Notes: generated from the sequence alone by a model not told the origin. 64,000 nt of DNA from Breviolum minutum Mf 1.05b.01 (GCA_000507305.1 DF239161.1:226541-290540), one strand, 5' to 3'. Positions 23,501-33,381 are shown, counted from the first letter of the stretch. Made by a program: numbers and translations.

Positions 23501-23818
23501 TGCTGCCAAGGCCGGAGATCCTCTTCCTGATTTGGCATTGGTCCATGGACCTCAGTTGATTGGGATTTTAAACTTCGGATAAGAGAGAGGTTTTGAAGTT
23601 GAGCCAAACCAAAACAAAAACGGCCTGAAACTTTCCAATTGCACTTGGTTGTTTAAGAAGGATCCTTATTTTTGGTTGAGTATAAAGTAATCCCAGTATT
23701 TTTTATTGTGTTTCTGTCCTTGGTTGGAAGAAGTTTCCCTTTCAAAGACTATTTTGTTTCACCAGCCGCTTGTAGCACTTCGATTTCACAGGATTGCTGG
23801 CAATGCCATGGAAACTGT

Positions 23819-24064
23819 TCAAACCGTTTTCGTGAAAATGTCGTCCGGTGATTCCTTGGAATTCTTCATCACCTTGTGAGCAATGAACGTAAGTTGTGCT
23901 CTGACTGGCCCATTCCTTTGCAGCTGGTTCTGAGCTCGTCGTTGCTCAAAGAGCAGCAAATTTATCAAGGCAGCACGCTTCCGAGCTGCTGCCAACTGTT
24001 CAGACCGTGCGACATCTGTGGGGTTTGAGCCCACGCAGATTGCACTAGTGGAACTTGAGTCCAC
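23819..24064 (-). other. Minus-strand open patch, possible SINE body
   Basis: The minus strand is open for 81 codons and includes SEQLAAARKRAALINLLLFE. It starts inside a tRNA-like sequence, so it may be the body of a tRNA-derived SINE rather than a protein. A further minus-strand patch at about 24,235-24,300 (KKPDPEHPGKKADEDKM) also looks coding, and a CAG|gtaagt donor on the same strand lies near 24,315. Confidence 0.3.
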
Positions 24065-24087
24065 CTAGACCACTCGGGCAAAGTGTT
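24010..24087 (-). tRNA. tRNA-Leu(CAA)-like sequence, probably pseudogene or SINE head
   Basis: On the minus strand, a D-arm-like cccgagtggtctagg is followed by an anticodon arm gtgga-ctcaagt-tccac (5 of 5 pairs, anticodon CAA) and a T arm gtggg-ctcaaac-cccac (5 of 5 pairs). gagtggtcta is typical of eukaryotic tRNA-Leu. The acceptor stem pairs at only about 5 of 7 positions, and the T loop has C for the usual first T. It is therefore a decayed tRNA or tRNA-derived SINE, not a confident functional gene. Confidence 0.5.
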
Positions 24088-24349
24088 CCTTGGACTCTAT
24101 GCTCCCGGGCGCATATAAAATCACTTCATGTCACCAGGCTTCATCTGTGTGCCAAGAAAGCGAACAAACAACAGATATGAAGAAAACGCAGGGCACAAGT
24201 CTGCAAAGCTCGGCCTGCTGGAAAGGCATTTAGATGTCATTTTATCTTCGTCTGCCTTTTTGCCGGGGTGCTCTGGATCAGGCTTCTTTCCCAACCCCCT
24301 TATTGCAAACTTACCTGGACAGTGTTGGGCGGAGATCCAGAAAAATCCT

Positions 24350-24488
24350 AGGTGTGTTTAGGGTATATAGGGGATTATACTGCACAGTTCTATGGGGATT
24401 ATGATATTAGTAAGCCATTATAAGGATCCCAGGATCCCTAGTAAACAACCAGTATCATTGAAAGTAAGAGTTTTTTTTTAAACATGGC
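24350..24488. repeat. Family C repeat
   Basis: gtgtttagggtatataggg, cattataaggatcccagg, agtaaacaaccag, aagtaagag and a T-run. Confidence 0.7.
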
Positions 24489-24885
24489 TCTTGTGAAACT
24501 AGAGATTAGACTCATACATTTTCAGGGATGAGATTGGGGCTCTATCCTGGAGCATCTCATCTAATTGCTCGAAACTGAAAGACTGAAAGGGCTGGAACCC
24601 CTGAGATTTGTTTTCTCTTAGTAGGCAAGGTCCATGGCAAAGCGCGTATATTCAATAGCTGTTTCTGGTTCCCTCAATAGGTGGTAGGTGGCATATGATG
24701 CCCCAATTGGCATTATATACCACTTATATACCACTATTGCCTTCTGGGTGATTATATGCTACCTACCACCTTTTAGGGGAACCAGAAACAACCATTGATA
24801 TATAGTTGTTTCACCTAATTTGTTGGAGGAGATATTTGTTTCAACCTTAACGAGGAACAAAGCATGAATCTTTATTTTTGCCAGG

Positions 24886-25020
24886 ACCTTAGACTTGTTT
24901 TTTTGTTGATGTAAGTTGGATGTGGCCGATGTAAGTTGNACCTTAGACTTGTTTTTTTTGTTGATGTAAGTTGGATGTGGCCGATGTAAGTTGGATGTGG
25001 GTGATGTAAGTTGGATGTGA
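24886..25020. repeat. 54-bp direct repeat with an ambiguous base at the junction
   Basis: The unit beginning accttagacttgttttttt occurs at 24,886 and again at 24,940, with the single N at 24,939 exactly between. Inside each unit gatgtaagttggatgtgg is itself repeated (a minisatellite of about 20 bp). An assembly join artefact is likely. Confidence 0.75.
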
Positions 25021-25315
25021 ATCCCCTCTTCCAAAAGGATGTTTTGTTGAACCCGCCACTGTTTTTTTAAACAGAAAGCGATTGATTCCGCGATGAGATG
25101 TCGGGTGAAGGTTTCAAACGGGTGAAGGTTTCGGGTGAGGCCTAAATGGGTGTTTCCTTAAAATGGTGGTATACCCCCAAAACACCACCCCCAAAAAATG
25201 GTCATTTCTAGTAGGAAAACAAACCCATGGGTTAACATTGTTGGGGAAACCAACCCACCATTTAAGGTAGGAAACCACCCCCAGTCGTGACGTCGTTTTC
25301 AAAAAAAACTGGCAG

Positions 25316-25440
25316 GCCTACTATCAATCCAAAGGCGGTGATGCCAATCACATGAGTGATGGCTTTGCAGTGTCGGGGAAGCCCCGGGTTTTATCAGCGG
25401 GTCAGCTGATGAAAAATGGGGTTTTGTGGCGTTGGTGCAA
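25316..25440 (+). CDS. Candidate exon, unplaced
   Basis: Acceptor aactggcag|GCC followed by an open frame AYYQSKGGDANHMSDG, then FAVSGKPRVLSAGQLMKNG. A GC donor at GTGATG|gctttg would end it in phase 1, which matches the next MORN exon at 26,066. The join does not create a MORN tyrosine, so the assignment is open. Confidence 0.35.
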
Positions 25441-25448
25441 GTTTGTTA

Positions 25449-25586
25449 ACTACTTAGAGGTTCAGGATACTTAGTAAGTGGATAGTAACCAAGGTTATAG
25501 CCTCTATAAGTGGGCTATATGTCCCCTCATTAGGGTTATAAACCTGCATATATAACCAGTTACTAAGTATCCTGAACCTCTAAGTA
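25449..25586. repeat. Long-TIR repeat related to family B
   Basis: tacttagaggttcaggatac opposes gtatcctgaacctctaagta (20 bp, perfect). The inside has the family B tataagtggg/cctctata modules, with termini different from those of other B copies. Confidence 0.7.
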
Positions 25587-25752
25587 CCTTTAAAAGGATT
25601 TAAAAGGGAACCATCACATATCCCCTTTTAAGCCGGCGTCACAAACTTGAGTCGATGATTTTCCGGCGTTTTTTCCCATTTCGTGGGATATGTTTTCTCG
25701 TTCCCTGGAAGGAAAGAACTCTGTCAATTATCTTTTTGTCCCTCCTCACAGC

Positions 25753-25853
25753 CAGCAAATGACACCATTTTTAGGCCGGGCGACTGGCCAAATCCGAACA
25801 AATGAAAACCGACAATTCGAATGCCACGAGCCTTCCATCATCCTGCGGTTTGG
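25753..25853 (+). CDS. Candidate exon, unplaced
   Basis: Strong pyrimidine-rich acceptor (ttgtccctcctcacag), then an open frame with QQMTPFLGRATGQIRTNENR, up to a GT donor (GGGGGG|gtagat). No motif. The end phase (1) is compatible with the exon at 26,066. Confidence 0.35.
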
Positions 25854-26065
25854 GGGGGGTAGATCCATAAATGAAATGCAGCAATCATCTATAAGTCTAA
25901 GAGCTCCAAGTTCAGAGCCCACTACTTGGAGGATCATCCCATTTAGATCCAGTGGTACATCCAGTACCAGCAGGACATCACAGTAACCTTAGTAACCTTT
26001 GATCCCAGCACTTCGGGTGTTCCCCGGAACATCTCCAAGGTATGCAGATTTTACAGAATACACAG

Positions 26066-26103
26066 GTTTCTTCGAAAGAGGAAGACCCAGTGGCAAAGGG
26101 AAG
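26066..26103 (+). CDS. MORN gene exon f2
   Basis: Acceptor aatacacag|GT, donor GGGAAG|gtgggg, 38 nt. With a G from the preceding exon it reads G-FFERGRPSGKGK, matching the MORN spacing G3-x-F5-x-x-G8-x-x-x-G12-x-G14. It ends in phase 0, as the next exon requires. Confidence 0.65.
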
Positions 26104-26242
26104 GTGGGGACAATTCTTCGGAACGAAGATCTTTGATTTTTTGGAAGTTGAGTGAAGTTGATTTTGGGGACTTTACCAAAGCGTTCCTACCCAAAGAAAA
26201 GGTACACTTTTCATACATATACGTAGTTGATGGCAACCAGAA

Positions 26243-26375
26243 GTCCGCTAATTTTCAACTCACCAGTTGAGGGAGGTTGGTAGTTGAAATCTCATGGCTT
26301 TGTATGCAAGTTTTGTTTTCGCACCATCCCAGGTGGTGCGGAACTTCCGGATGTTTGAACCATCAACTCTATGGG
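26243..26375. repeat. Family H repeat
   Basis: caactcaccagttgaggg with caccatcccaggtggtgcgg and tgaaccatcaac at the right; the left terminus is decayed. Confidence 0.5.
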
Positions 26376-26500
26376 GTTTCCAACGGTTCGATTCGGCCCT
26401 AGATTCGGTTGATTCAACCCCCCGCAGGGTTGATGGGTTGATGGTGCTGTGAAGTCCTTGGATTTTTCAAAAGGTTGCAAAAACAAAGACGTCAAACCGA

Positions 26501-26602
26501 AACTAGGTGGTGGTTTGAAATATTTTTTATGTTCACCCTGAAAATTGGGAAAGATTCCCAGTTTGATTCATATTTTTCAATTGGGTTGAAACTATCAACT
26601 AG
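26501..26602. repeat. Family A MITE-like repeat
   Basis: ctaggtggtggtttgaaat to ggttgaaactatcaactag. Confidence 0.75.
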
Positions 26603-26659
26603 GAAAACGACGTCTTATTCCAGCTGTTGTTGTGACAAAAAAAGGCAGAGTGTTTTATT

Positions 26660-26787
26660 TGCTGTAAATAGGGGATTATACTGCCCAGTTAGATTGGGAT
26701 TAATGAATGAAGCATGATAAGAATCTCTATGAGCCAAGCAATATGATTGGATGTCTAATAAGTTTTTTTTTTTCAACGTTGCTCACA
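26660..26787. repeat. Family C repeat, diverged
   Basis: aaataggggattatactgcc, a T-run and gctcacat. The middle is poorly conserved. Confidence 0.5.
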
Positions 26788-26845
26788 TGGGGAAAGTTAT
26801 CCTGTTTACCTGTTTGCAGGATCTCATGGAAAGTAGCAATGATTA

Positions 26846-26948
26846 CACTCCCCGAAACTAACATAGCCCCTAAAAATGATGGTTTCCAATAGGAATCTCC
26901 TTTTCCAGGGAATCTATTTTCAGGGGATATGTTAGTTTCAGGGAGGAT
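26846..26948. repeat. Family D MITE-like repeat
   Basis: tacactccccgaaactaacat opposes atgttagtttcagggagg; the inner arms are gcccctaaaaatga and tattttcaggggat. Confidence 0.8.
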
Positions 26949-27181
26949 AAGTCTAGTGAGCCCAGTGGCTCATTGACATCCTTTCATTCCCTCTTTTCTC
27001 TTCGATCCTTTTGTTGAATGTGGTGAATTTCTCGCCTTTTTTGTTCGAAAAAAAAACGTCCAAAGACTGCATGGTATCTCTCAAACAAAAATAGGTGGAT
27101 CCCTGGTGTGGCATTGATTGGCATTGGGTACCCTTAGATTCCCATGAATGCATATTCTCAGCTACCGATTTGCATCGCCAG

Positions 27182-27206
27182 ATGACGCAGTTCGACCACA
27201 AGGATG
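27182..27206 (+). CDS. MORN gene micro-exon f3 (25 nt)
   Basis: Acceptor gcatcgccag|ATG, GC donor AGGATG|gcaaga. It reads MTQFDHKD plus G. Joined to its neighbours this gives GKGKMTQFDHKDG-AELASYDG, the expected G-x-G-(x)n-D-G-(x)n-Y layout of a MORN unit. Phases agree on both sides (0 in, 1 out). The exon is very short, so the call rests on the two joins. Confidence 0.55.
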
Positions 27207-27588
27207 GCAAGAAAGGACTGTTTTTTTCACATGATGACATGAGATGGAAGCTGGGTGGCACCCAGCAATGTTAAGGGACAAATCCCTAAGGGTCCGATTG
27301 TGCCTCCTAAGAAAGGGATTAACCATACAATCCTATTGTGAGTATGGGATGTTTTGACCATCAATCCTACGAGAAATCGGGATAGTTCTGGATTCTTAGG
27401 GAATATTGACATTCAATGGGTTCTTGTGGGGTGAATCCCGTGGCGATCAGAAACAATTATGTTGCGCTGTTGGGGTGCTTTGATGTTCAAACCAAATCCT
27501 TTGTTTGGGACAATGAACTGGAATGGGAGGTTGCTGAACTATTGCTAGTGCTACAAGAACAACGCAAAAACTGGGCCCATAGTAGTTG

Positions 27589-27690
27589 TGAATGGAGTTA
27601 TAGATGTTATAGCCTATAAATGGCCGAAAATAAATGAATTTCCTGTGGTTGTTTCATCCCGAATTGAGTGGAGTTATTTAATCCTATACT
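27589..27690. repeat. Family F repeat, diverged
   Basis: Contains aatggccgaaaataaatga, ggagttatttaatcctata and tataactgga words of family F. Confidence 0.4.
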
Positions 27691-28306
27691 TATAACTGGA
27701 GGCAGAATACGATATTAAGAATCATTGGACCCAAATACACGCAGAAGGGATTGACTTATTGTTTGTAGAGTTCCGGCTGCCCATTAAAAAAGAAAACAAT
27801 ATGAGGTCAAATGATTATTCGGGCATTGGCCAGTAGTCAGGTAGTGAATTCAAAGATTTCATTTGAAGTTTTCCTGTTTGTACAAAAGAGCTGGAATAAG
27901 TCTTGAGTATCTGGAATTCCTAGTAGTCAGGACTTTGATTTCGGAATTTGAAGGTATTCCCCCTGAAAACTAAGATACTGTTGATGGAAGAAATCCAGCA
28001 CCACCTGGGGAAAAAAAACTACCTAATCAACCCTGAAAGCTAAGATCTCACCCTGAAAATTGTTGCTTGGAAGAGGTTTTGCCCTTATGCTACAACCTCT
28101 CCCTCCCTTCTGGGTTGTGGGTTTTTGGAGACCGATAACACCGAACGGAAAACAGGGGATATTTGGAGCACTAGGGATAAACATTTCGCTTTTGAATTGG
28201 TCACGGTGCTCAGGGTGGAGGATCACCTGTAAAGGCGATCTAAGACACTTCCAACGTCGACCCCCTGGAACATACCCGCAGGTATCCCAAAACACCAATA
28301 CCCAGA

Positions 28307-28390
28307 GGATATATGGGACTGGTATATTTAGCAAAATTAGTTGACTTTTATGGTAAATGTAGATAAACGTACCATACATGGATGCTTTGG
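28307..28390. repeat. Family E MITE-like repeat
   Basis: gggactggtatatttagc opposes taaacgtaccatacatgg; the inner arm is ggtaaatgtaga. Confidence 0.6.
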
Positions 28391-28520
28391 GATATGAAGC
28401 AGGATTTCGGAATCATAAACTACGGTCGTTTTTTTCGGTTTGGGTACTGTAGATATCTCCAGGGCTATGGGTCCAGGAGATTTCCTGGGAAGGTGGGAAG
28501 GTGAAGTTACTTGGGGGTAG

Positions 28521-28581
28521 GAGCTGAATTGGCCAGTTATGACGGTTTTTGGAAGAATGGCAAATTCGAGGGTGAGGGCGT
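28521..28581 (+). CDS. MORN gene exon g
   Basis: Acceptor tgggggtag|GA, donor GGGCGT|gtgccc, 61 nt. It reads AELASYDGFWKNGKFEGEG, a full MORN core. The split codon GT|G joins the next exon to give GEGVYTTADGLTYKG, with exactly 23 residues between the two MORN tyrosines. A second acceptor at 28,537 exists but fits the upstream phase less well. Confidence 0.8.
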
Positions 28582-28769
28582 GTGCCCCAAAGGGGGGGGT
28601 GAAGTCGTGAAGTTGGTGGATTTTTTGTTGGGAGTTTTGTCAGATGTGATCCTTTTAGAGAAGAGTTTTTTGATGGTCAATGGTAGGTGATCAGTATTAC
28701 AAGTTGGGTATAAATGCATATTGACATCATCAACTTGTCAACTACAAATATATCAGAGCGCACACAAAT

Positions 28770-28855
28770 AATAAACAGTTCCAAAGGATTCCTCATGAAA
28801 CAACCAGGATTCAATGGAAAGTAAGGGTTTTTTGTTGTTGTTTTGTGGCTCATGT
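28770..28855. repeat. Family C right half
   Basis: aaacaaccaggattcaatgg, aagtaaggg, a T-run and tggctcatg. Confidence 0.55.
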
Positions 28856-29295
28856 GTGTGTGTCATGTGTGTCTATTAAATTGCAAACATTTTTCAAGAT
28901 GTGTTGCCTGGGATTTTTCAAGGTGTCATCATTTGGACCCCTGGTGAGTTCCTACAACCCAATCCGCTTTCTTCACGCTTGAAAATGGGTGGGCCAAAAA
29001 GGAAAGGAAGCACAATAATCTTGCATTTAAAACAGTGTTCTATATTTCAGCTGCACTGGTGTGTAATGATAGAGCCGTATACGGCAATATACAATAATAT
29101 GTAATGACACAAAATGATATAGTCATAAAATGCATAAGTATATTACATATACAGGCATATTGTAAATGTACAATAATATGTGATCAAATCACTATATATC
29201 AATATCTTGTCAAAATCAGAAAATCAGGGACCTTCCCTTAACATGTTCTTTTCCTTGGAAATAGTCGATGTTAGTCAGAAACCTTCTTTGCAAAT

Positions 29296-29400
29296 ACACC
29301 CTTGAAAACTAACATGACATTGGAAAATCCCCATGTTCAATAGGAAACACATCTTCAAGTTTTGGATTTCCATTGTCATGTTAGTTTTTTTTTGGGGGGC
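29296..29400. repeat. Family D MITE-like repeat
   Basis: tacacccttgaaaactaacat opposes catgttagttttttttt. It sits just upstream of exon h. Confidence 0.65.
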
Positions 29401-29465
29401 GGGTTATGTTCTTTCAGTTTTCACTTTGAGACATCTCCCTTTAAACACCCCAATACATTCGGCAG

Positions 29466-29505
29466 GTACACAACCGCTGATGGTTTGACGTACAAAGGAA
29501 GCTTC
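29466..29505 (+). CDS. MORN gene exon h
   Basis: Acceptor cattcggcag|G, strong donor AGCTTC|gtgaga, 40 nt. It reads YTTADGLTYKGSF, completing the unit from exon g and opening another (Y-K-G-S-F). It ends in phase 0 at the preferred donor. The open frame runs on for about 40 nt (VRNSVREAFK), so a later GA or GC donor cannot be excluded. Confidence 0.75.
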
Positions 29506-29576
29506 GTGAGAAACTCAGTCAGAGAGGCCTTCAAGGTCTATTGAAAAAAAACAAAGTAAACCTTTGGGCCTAACCC

Positions 29577-29735
29577 ACAGGGATGTCCTGCTGCTACTTA
29601 GGATCCATGGATTATGATAAAACCCCTATAGAAGTAGATTCAGTAGATTGTTTACCTCCCATAAAATTCCCATGAATAGGTGAAATCCACCAACTTCCTA
29701 ACCAGTTACGATCACTTCCAGCCGGACATCCCAGC
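29577..29735. repeat. Family B MITE-like repeat, long
   Basis: cagggatgtcctgctgctac to cttccagccggacatcccag, with an inserted agtagattcagtagatt segment. Confidence 0.65.
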
Positions 29736-30333
29736 ATCTGAAAATTGAATAAGGATTGACACCATCCACTTTTTTCGCATCGTTCATGAGGGTAATATGT
29801 CCAAGTTCAAGTCATGAAGCCATTTTGAAACAGCTCGATCATATTAGGATTCTTTTTAGTACATTGGGTGAATTTTGGTCGAGTTGAACCTGGTCCCCTT
29901 GAGAATATCTATAGTCATATCGTCATACTATTAATTTCATTTAGGATGTCATGTGATGTGATCTTTGGTGTTTGGAAGGTCTGGTTGATTTGATGACACC
30001 AATCCTTTGCCCTTAAACTGATGGAATCCATTTCTCCAGAAAACTTGCGCAATCGGACCAGCACCGTCTTTGCAGAAAGAGCATTTGCGACATGGACGTG
30101 GAGTGGAAACCGTTTGAGGGCCAAGTGCTGTTTGCGACATGGACTTCTGCAGAGCCTTTGAGGGAGATTCCTGTATAGTTTGTATATTGTTTTTGGACGA
30201 GATCCTGCATCATTTATCCCAACTATTTCGATTATAGTTCTTCCATCAACTGTAGCTTTCTCGAAAAAAAGGGAAATATGTTTGAACTTGCATGCGCTCA
30301 TCTGGTTATCCCACGGCCCCTTGATTTGTTGCC

Positions 30334-30372
30334 CTAGGTGGTGGTTTCAATGCCTTATGTTTTCAGTAAGTT
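30334..30372. repeat. Family A left-end fragment
   Basis: ccctaggtggtggtttcaat, then the element breaks off. Confidence 0.45.
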
Positions 30373-30448
30373 ATAACACCAGCTAAGGGACTTGTAAGCC
30401 GACCCTGCATGGAGTCATTCGTGGTTGTTACTAGCTCAACTTGCTACT

Positions 30449-30528
30449 ACCCTGAAAACTAACACTTGTCCTCAAAACTGATGGTTGGAAGATGATTCAT
30501 TTCCTCTCCTTTTCAGGGGACAGATTGA
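30449..30528. repeat. Family D repeat, interrupted on the right
   Basis: taccctgaaaactaacactt with inner cctcaaaactgatggttgg and cttttcaggggaca. The expected right terminus is replaced by the coding-like patch that follows. Confidence 0.5.
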
Positions 30529-30539
30529 CATGTAGAACT

Positions 30540-30800
30540 TTGAATTGGCACACGGTTTTTGCGGAAAGTCGCTTGCCGTGGTTGAGCCGGATTGCATCTG
30601 GTCCGCCGCATGATTTGGATGCTGTGGCTGGGTTATATAACAATCGAGCTGCTTTGGCGACGGGTCTAAGTGATCCCGTTCGCGTTGATCACATCAAGTC
30701 AGCGTATGAGCGTAATTTGCATTACAGCTCACGTTTCACCGTTGGTCATCCACGGGCTTTCTCAGATACCTCTCGTATGCGCGACACGCCGGGAGGTTGA
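30540..30800 (+). pseudogene. Coding-like patch 1, unassigned
   Basis: A + frame open to TGA at 30,800 with even, GC-richer codons: RLPWLSRIASGPPHDLDAV and LATGLSDPVRVDHIKSAY. Its composition differs from the surrounding repeats. No family was recognised. It may be an exon, or a relic of a mobile or viral element. Confidence 0.35.
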
Positions 30801-30888
30801 GGGAATTCCTGTACGAGAGTCAAGCCTCGTGCTCACGTGCTGAAGGCACTTAACTCGGTGTCGCAGTTTCCTTCACGCGTGTTTGTAG

Positions 30889-31122
30889 GTGGCCAATGCC
30901 CTCTACCCAATGCTGTATTCCGACATTGTGTCGCGTTTGGCTCTCATGTCAATCTTCGAGCGGGTGGGGGGGATAACTGGAGTTACGAACTTCCATTTTG
31001 ACCACGGGAGCATACGGGAGCAATCCACATTGGCGAAGTGGTACAGCTTTTCCGGGTTTTCAACAAGGCAGCCTGGTAGATATCTACAAAATTTGTGGTC
31101 CAATTCTGATTGTATGTCCTAA
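30889..31122 (+). pseudogene. Coding-like patch 2, unassigned
   Basis: Starts after an acceptor-like gcgtgtttgtag and is open to TAA at 31,122: ANALYPMLYSDIVSRLALMS and FHFDHGSIREQSTLAKWYSF. It is in a different frame from patch 1. A possible intron (CCGGGAG|gttgag to gtag) would instead select another frame, open for 35 codons. Function unknown. Confidence 0.35.
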
Positions 31123-31134
31123 GATGATAATTAA

Positions 31135-31238
31135 TCCCTAGTGCTCAGCTCCAAATATCCTGTGAGGTTCGGTATTTAGTTACCCAAATCCCACTCCAAA
31201 ACCACCACTGCAGAAGGGAGCAGGGAGCATAGGGGAAT
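31135..31238. repeat. Left copy of a ~100-bp inverted pair
   Basis: The reverse complement is nearly identical to 32,783-32,886, sharing accaccactgcagaagggag and aatatcctgtgaggttcgg. Confidence 0.75.
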
Positions 31239-31574
31239 AAGAATAATTATGTGCTTATATCCAGCATGACTAGGCAAATATGTGCAAACCATTTTGTGCG
31301 ATCGGGTCTAAACTCCCATTGCTTGTTTATATATAATAGGGGATGGGAAAATCAACCCAATTCCGTAGGGGTTTTTTGGGGCCCCATTATAAGGATTTCT
31401 TTTTTTTCAGCTGGGATGAGTGTATCCCCAACTTAGGGGAGTTGAGAAAGACCCTGGCACATTTGGGTGGATGATTTTTTCACCTGTTCGGAAGGAAAAA
31501 CAGAATCCTTTCACGGGCCTTTGCGGCGATGAGTTGATCAGATGAAACCAATGAAATCATGTTTTTTTGTCCTT

Positions 31575-31702
31575 ACAAGATGGGGCCCCTAACCCCCTAA
31601 CTACTTCAAGTGGATTTATCTCTAGTTATACCCATTTACAACCATGGATCATAGTTAAATAGGGTTTGCTGGGGTTATAACTGTCCCGGGCCCCTTCTTG
31701 TA
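31575..31702. repeat. Family F repeat, long variant
   Basis: acaagatggggcccctaacc opposes gggccccttcttgta. It is an inverted-orientation relative of the copy at 1,997-2,118, including the accatgg centre. Confidence 0.7.
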
Positions 31703-31784
31703 ACGGTTGCTAGGAGTCCAACTAGAATGCGAGGCCATGTCTGAAAAAAAGGTTATGTTTGCCTATTACATTTTCCAGGGGACA

Positions 31785-31888
31785 ACTACCTGGTGGTTTC
31801 AAATACTTTTTATTTTCATCCCTACCTGCCTGGAGGAATGATCCAATTTGACTAATATTTTTCAAATGGGTTGAAACCACCAACTAGA
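31785..31888. repeat. Family A MITE-like repeat
   Basis: ctacctggtggtttcaaat to ggttgaaaccaccaactag. Confidence 0.8.
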
Positions 31889-31989
31889 CAAAGATCACCA
31901 TCAAAGCACCATCAATGCGGATGTATCTTTGTTTGTTTTTTGTCCAACGCACTTGAATAAGATTGGAGATTCAGTTGGTGGTGGCGTTG

Positions 31990-32110
31990 GTAATGCGTAA
32001 CCAGTTATATACTATATGAATTGGGTTTTGACCACAACCCCTTATAAGTTGGTTTATAAGTATTTTATAAGTCACCTAGTTTGGCGGGCTATAAACCCAA
32101 TTTACTATCA
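31990..32110. repeat. Family B-like repeat, diverged
   Basis: gtaaccagttatatac opposes ataaacccaatttac, with accccttataagttgg inside. Confidence 0.4.
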
Positions 32111-32131
32111 AAACGTTCCTATTTTCGTCAG

Positions 32132-32264
32132 ATGGCCGATCTTGCGACCGGGCGGTTAGCTTACCAAACGCCCCAAAGGTTGAGGAGGAGTTGGCATGCA
32201 AAATCGGCTACAGCAAGTATGAGGCCCTCGGGCCTTTCCATTGGAGGTTGCAAAGAATGGGCAG
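32132..32264 (+). CDS. Candidate exon, possibly MORN gene
   Basis: Acceptor attttcgtcag and an excellent donor (GGGCAG|gtgaga), 133 nt. The frame with the best codon pattern reads SLPNAPKVEEELACKIGYSK, then YEALGPFHWRLQRMG. The alternative frame starting ATG GCC would join exon h in phase 0. It lies between MORN exons h and i, but no MORN unit is evident, so its place in that gene is uncertain. Confidence 0.4.
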
Positions 32265-32307
32265 GTGAGATTGATTTGCCCGGTAGATTTGCTTACACTA
32301 TAGACAT

Positions 32308-32402
32308 CCAGTCATACCTCCTGGAGGTTCGGTGGTTGATCGGCATGGTTTTTTGGGGGTCCAGTCATACCTTCTCACGTTTCGGTGTTTGGAGGTCTAG
32401 GT
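32308..32402. repeat. Family G repeat
   Basis: gacatccagtcatacctcctg opposes cggtgtttggaggtctagg. Confidence 0.5.
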
Positions 32403-32459
32403 TTAGCACTGTTTTTTGGTGAGACACAGCATTGCAGGAAAACTGCAGTTGATACCGAT

Positions 32460-32594
32460 ATACTGTTATAGTGGAAGAAATCCTGCACCACCCTGGGATG
32501 TACTGTACGTAAAAGACCTTGTAAATCATGGGATGTGTTTAGCAACATCTATCAACCTCAACTGGTCAGCCGGATTTCTTCCTTCAACCGACGG
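32460..32594. repeat. Family H MITE-like repeat
   Basis: gtggaagaaatcctgcacca with the right arm ctggtcagccggatttcttcc. Confidence 0.65.
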
Positions 32595-32782
32595 TATTAT
32601 TCGCAGTTTCGGCAGTGGACACCAAGAAGGCAAAAGCAATACCTTTGCGGGGAAGAAACATTCAGTGTGGCCAGGGGTCTATATAGAGACCCCCTTGATT
32701 ATAGTTGGCATGTCCCAATCATTCACCTTTGAAAAAATAGAAGTGCAGTTTTCCCTTCTTGCCCAAAATTGGCCCCTAAATT

Positions 32783-32886
32783 ATCTATCCCTTATGCTCC
32801 CTGCTCCCTTCTGCAGTGGTGGTTTTGGAGTGGGTTTTGGGTACCTAAATACCGAACCTCACAGGATATTTGGAGCACTAGGGTAT
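32783..32886. repeat. Right copy of a ~100-bp inverted pair
   Basis: Inverted partner of 31,135-31,238; about 1.54 kb of other repeats and a candidate exon lie between. Confidence 0.75.
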
Positions 32887-33039
32887 AAATCTTCTGGGTA
32901 CCGATATTTGGGGTGGTCTTGTGTCCAGACTGTTGGAAAACTGTTAGTGTGCCTAGCCCACCTGGAGAGCGATGGCAATCGCCACCCACTCCCATGGTTC
33001 ATTCTAAGCCACCTTTTGGGAGTTGTACCATTGTACCAC

Positions 33040-33151
33040 GGGCAAAGTATAGCGACCTCAGCCAAGGTCATCTTAAGTTTTGGTGAACAGTAAGGGAATC
33101 CCCCTTAAAGTCCCCTTAACTCAGGTTTAGGAATTATAGTATTTTGACCAG
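33040..33151. repeat. Family J repeat
   Basis: gggcaaagtatagcgacc to aactcaggtttaggaattat and atagtattttgacc. Confidence 0.65.
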
Positions 33152-33235
33152 AATTGCAAAAAAAACCTCCCTGAAACTAACTTTTCTTCGCGGCCTGGAA
33201 AAAAGTAACATCCTGTAAAACATCCCATGATAGGA

Positions 33236-33331
33236 ATACCCTCCAGGGAACTAACATATCCCACCTTGGGAAAAGGAAAATCATCTTCAAAATGCCATTT
33301 TTGGGGGATATGTCAGTTCTCTGGAGGGTAC
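33236..33331. repeat. Family D MITE-like repeat
   Basis: taccctccagggaactaacat opposes atgtcagttctctggagggta. It lies 50 bp before exon i. Confidence 0.75.
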
Positions 33332-33381
33332 CTTACTGTACACAACAAAAAAACCCATGGCGACATCGCCAAAAATGCCAG

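Noticed and set aside
32416-33093. 225-aa + strand ORF
   Set aside because: It runs through family H, the 100-bp inverted repeat and family J, so openness is incidental.
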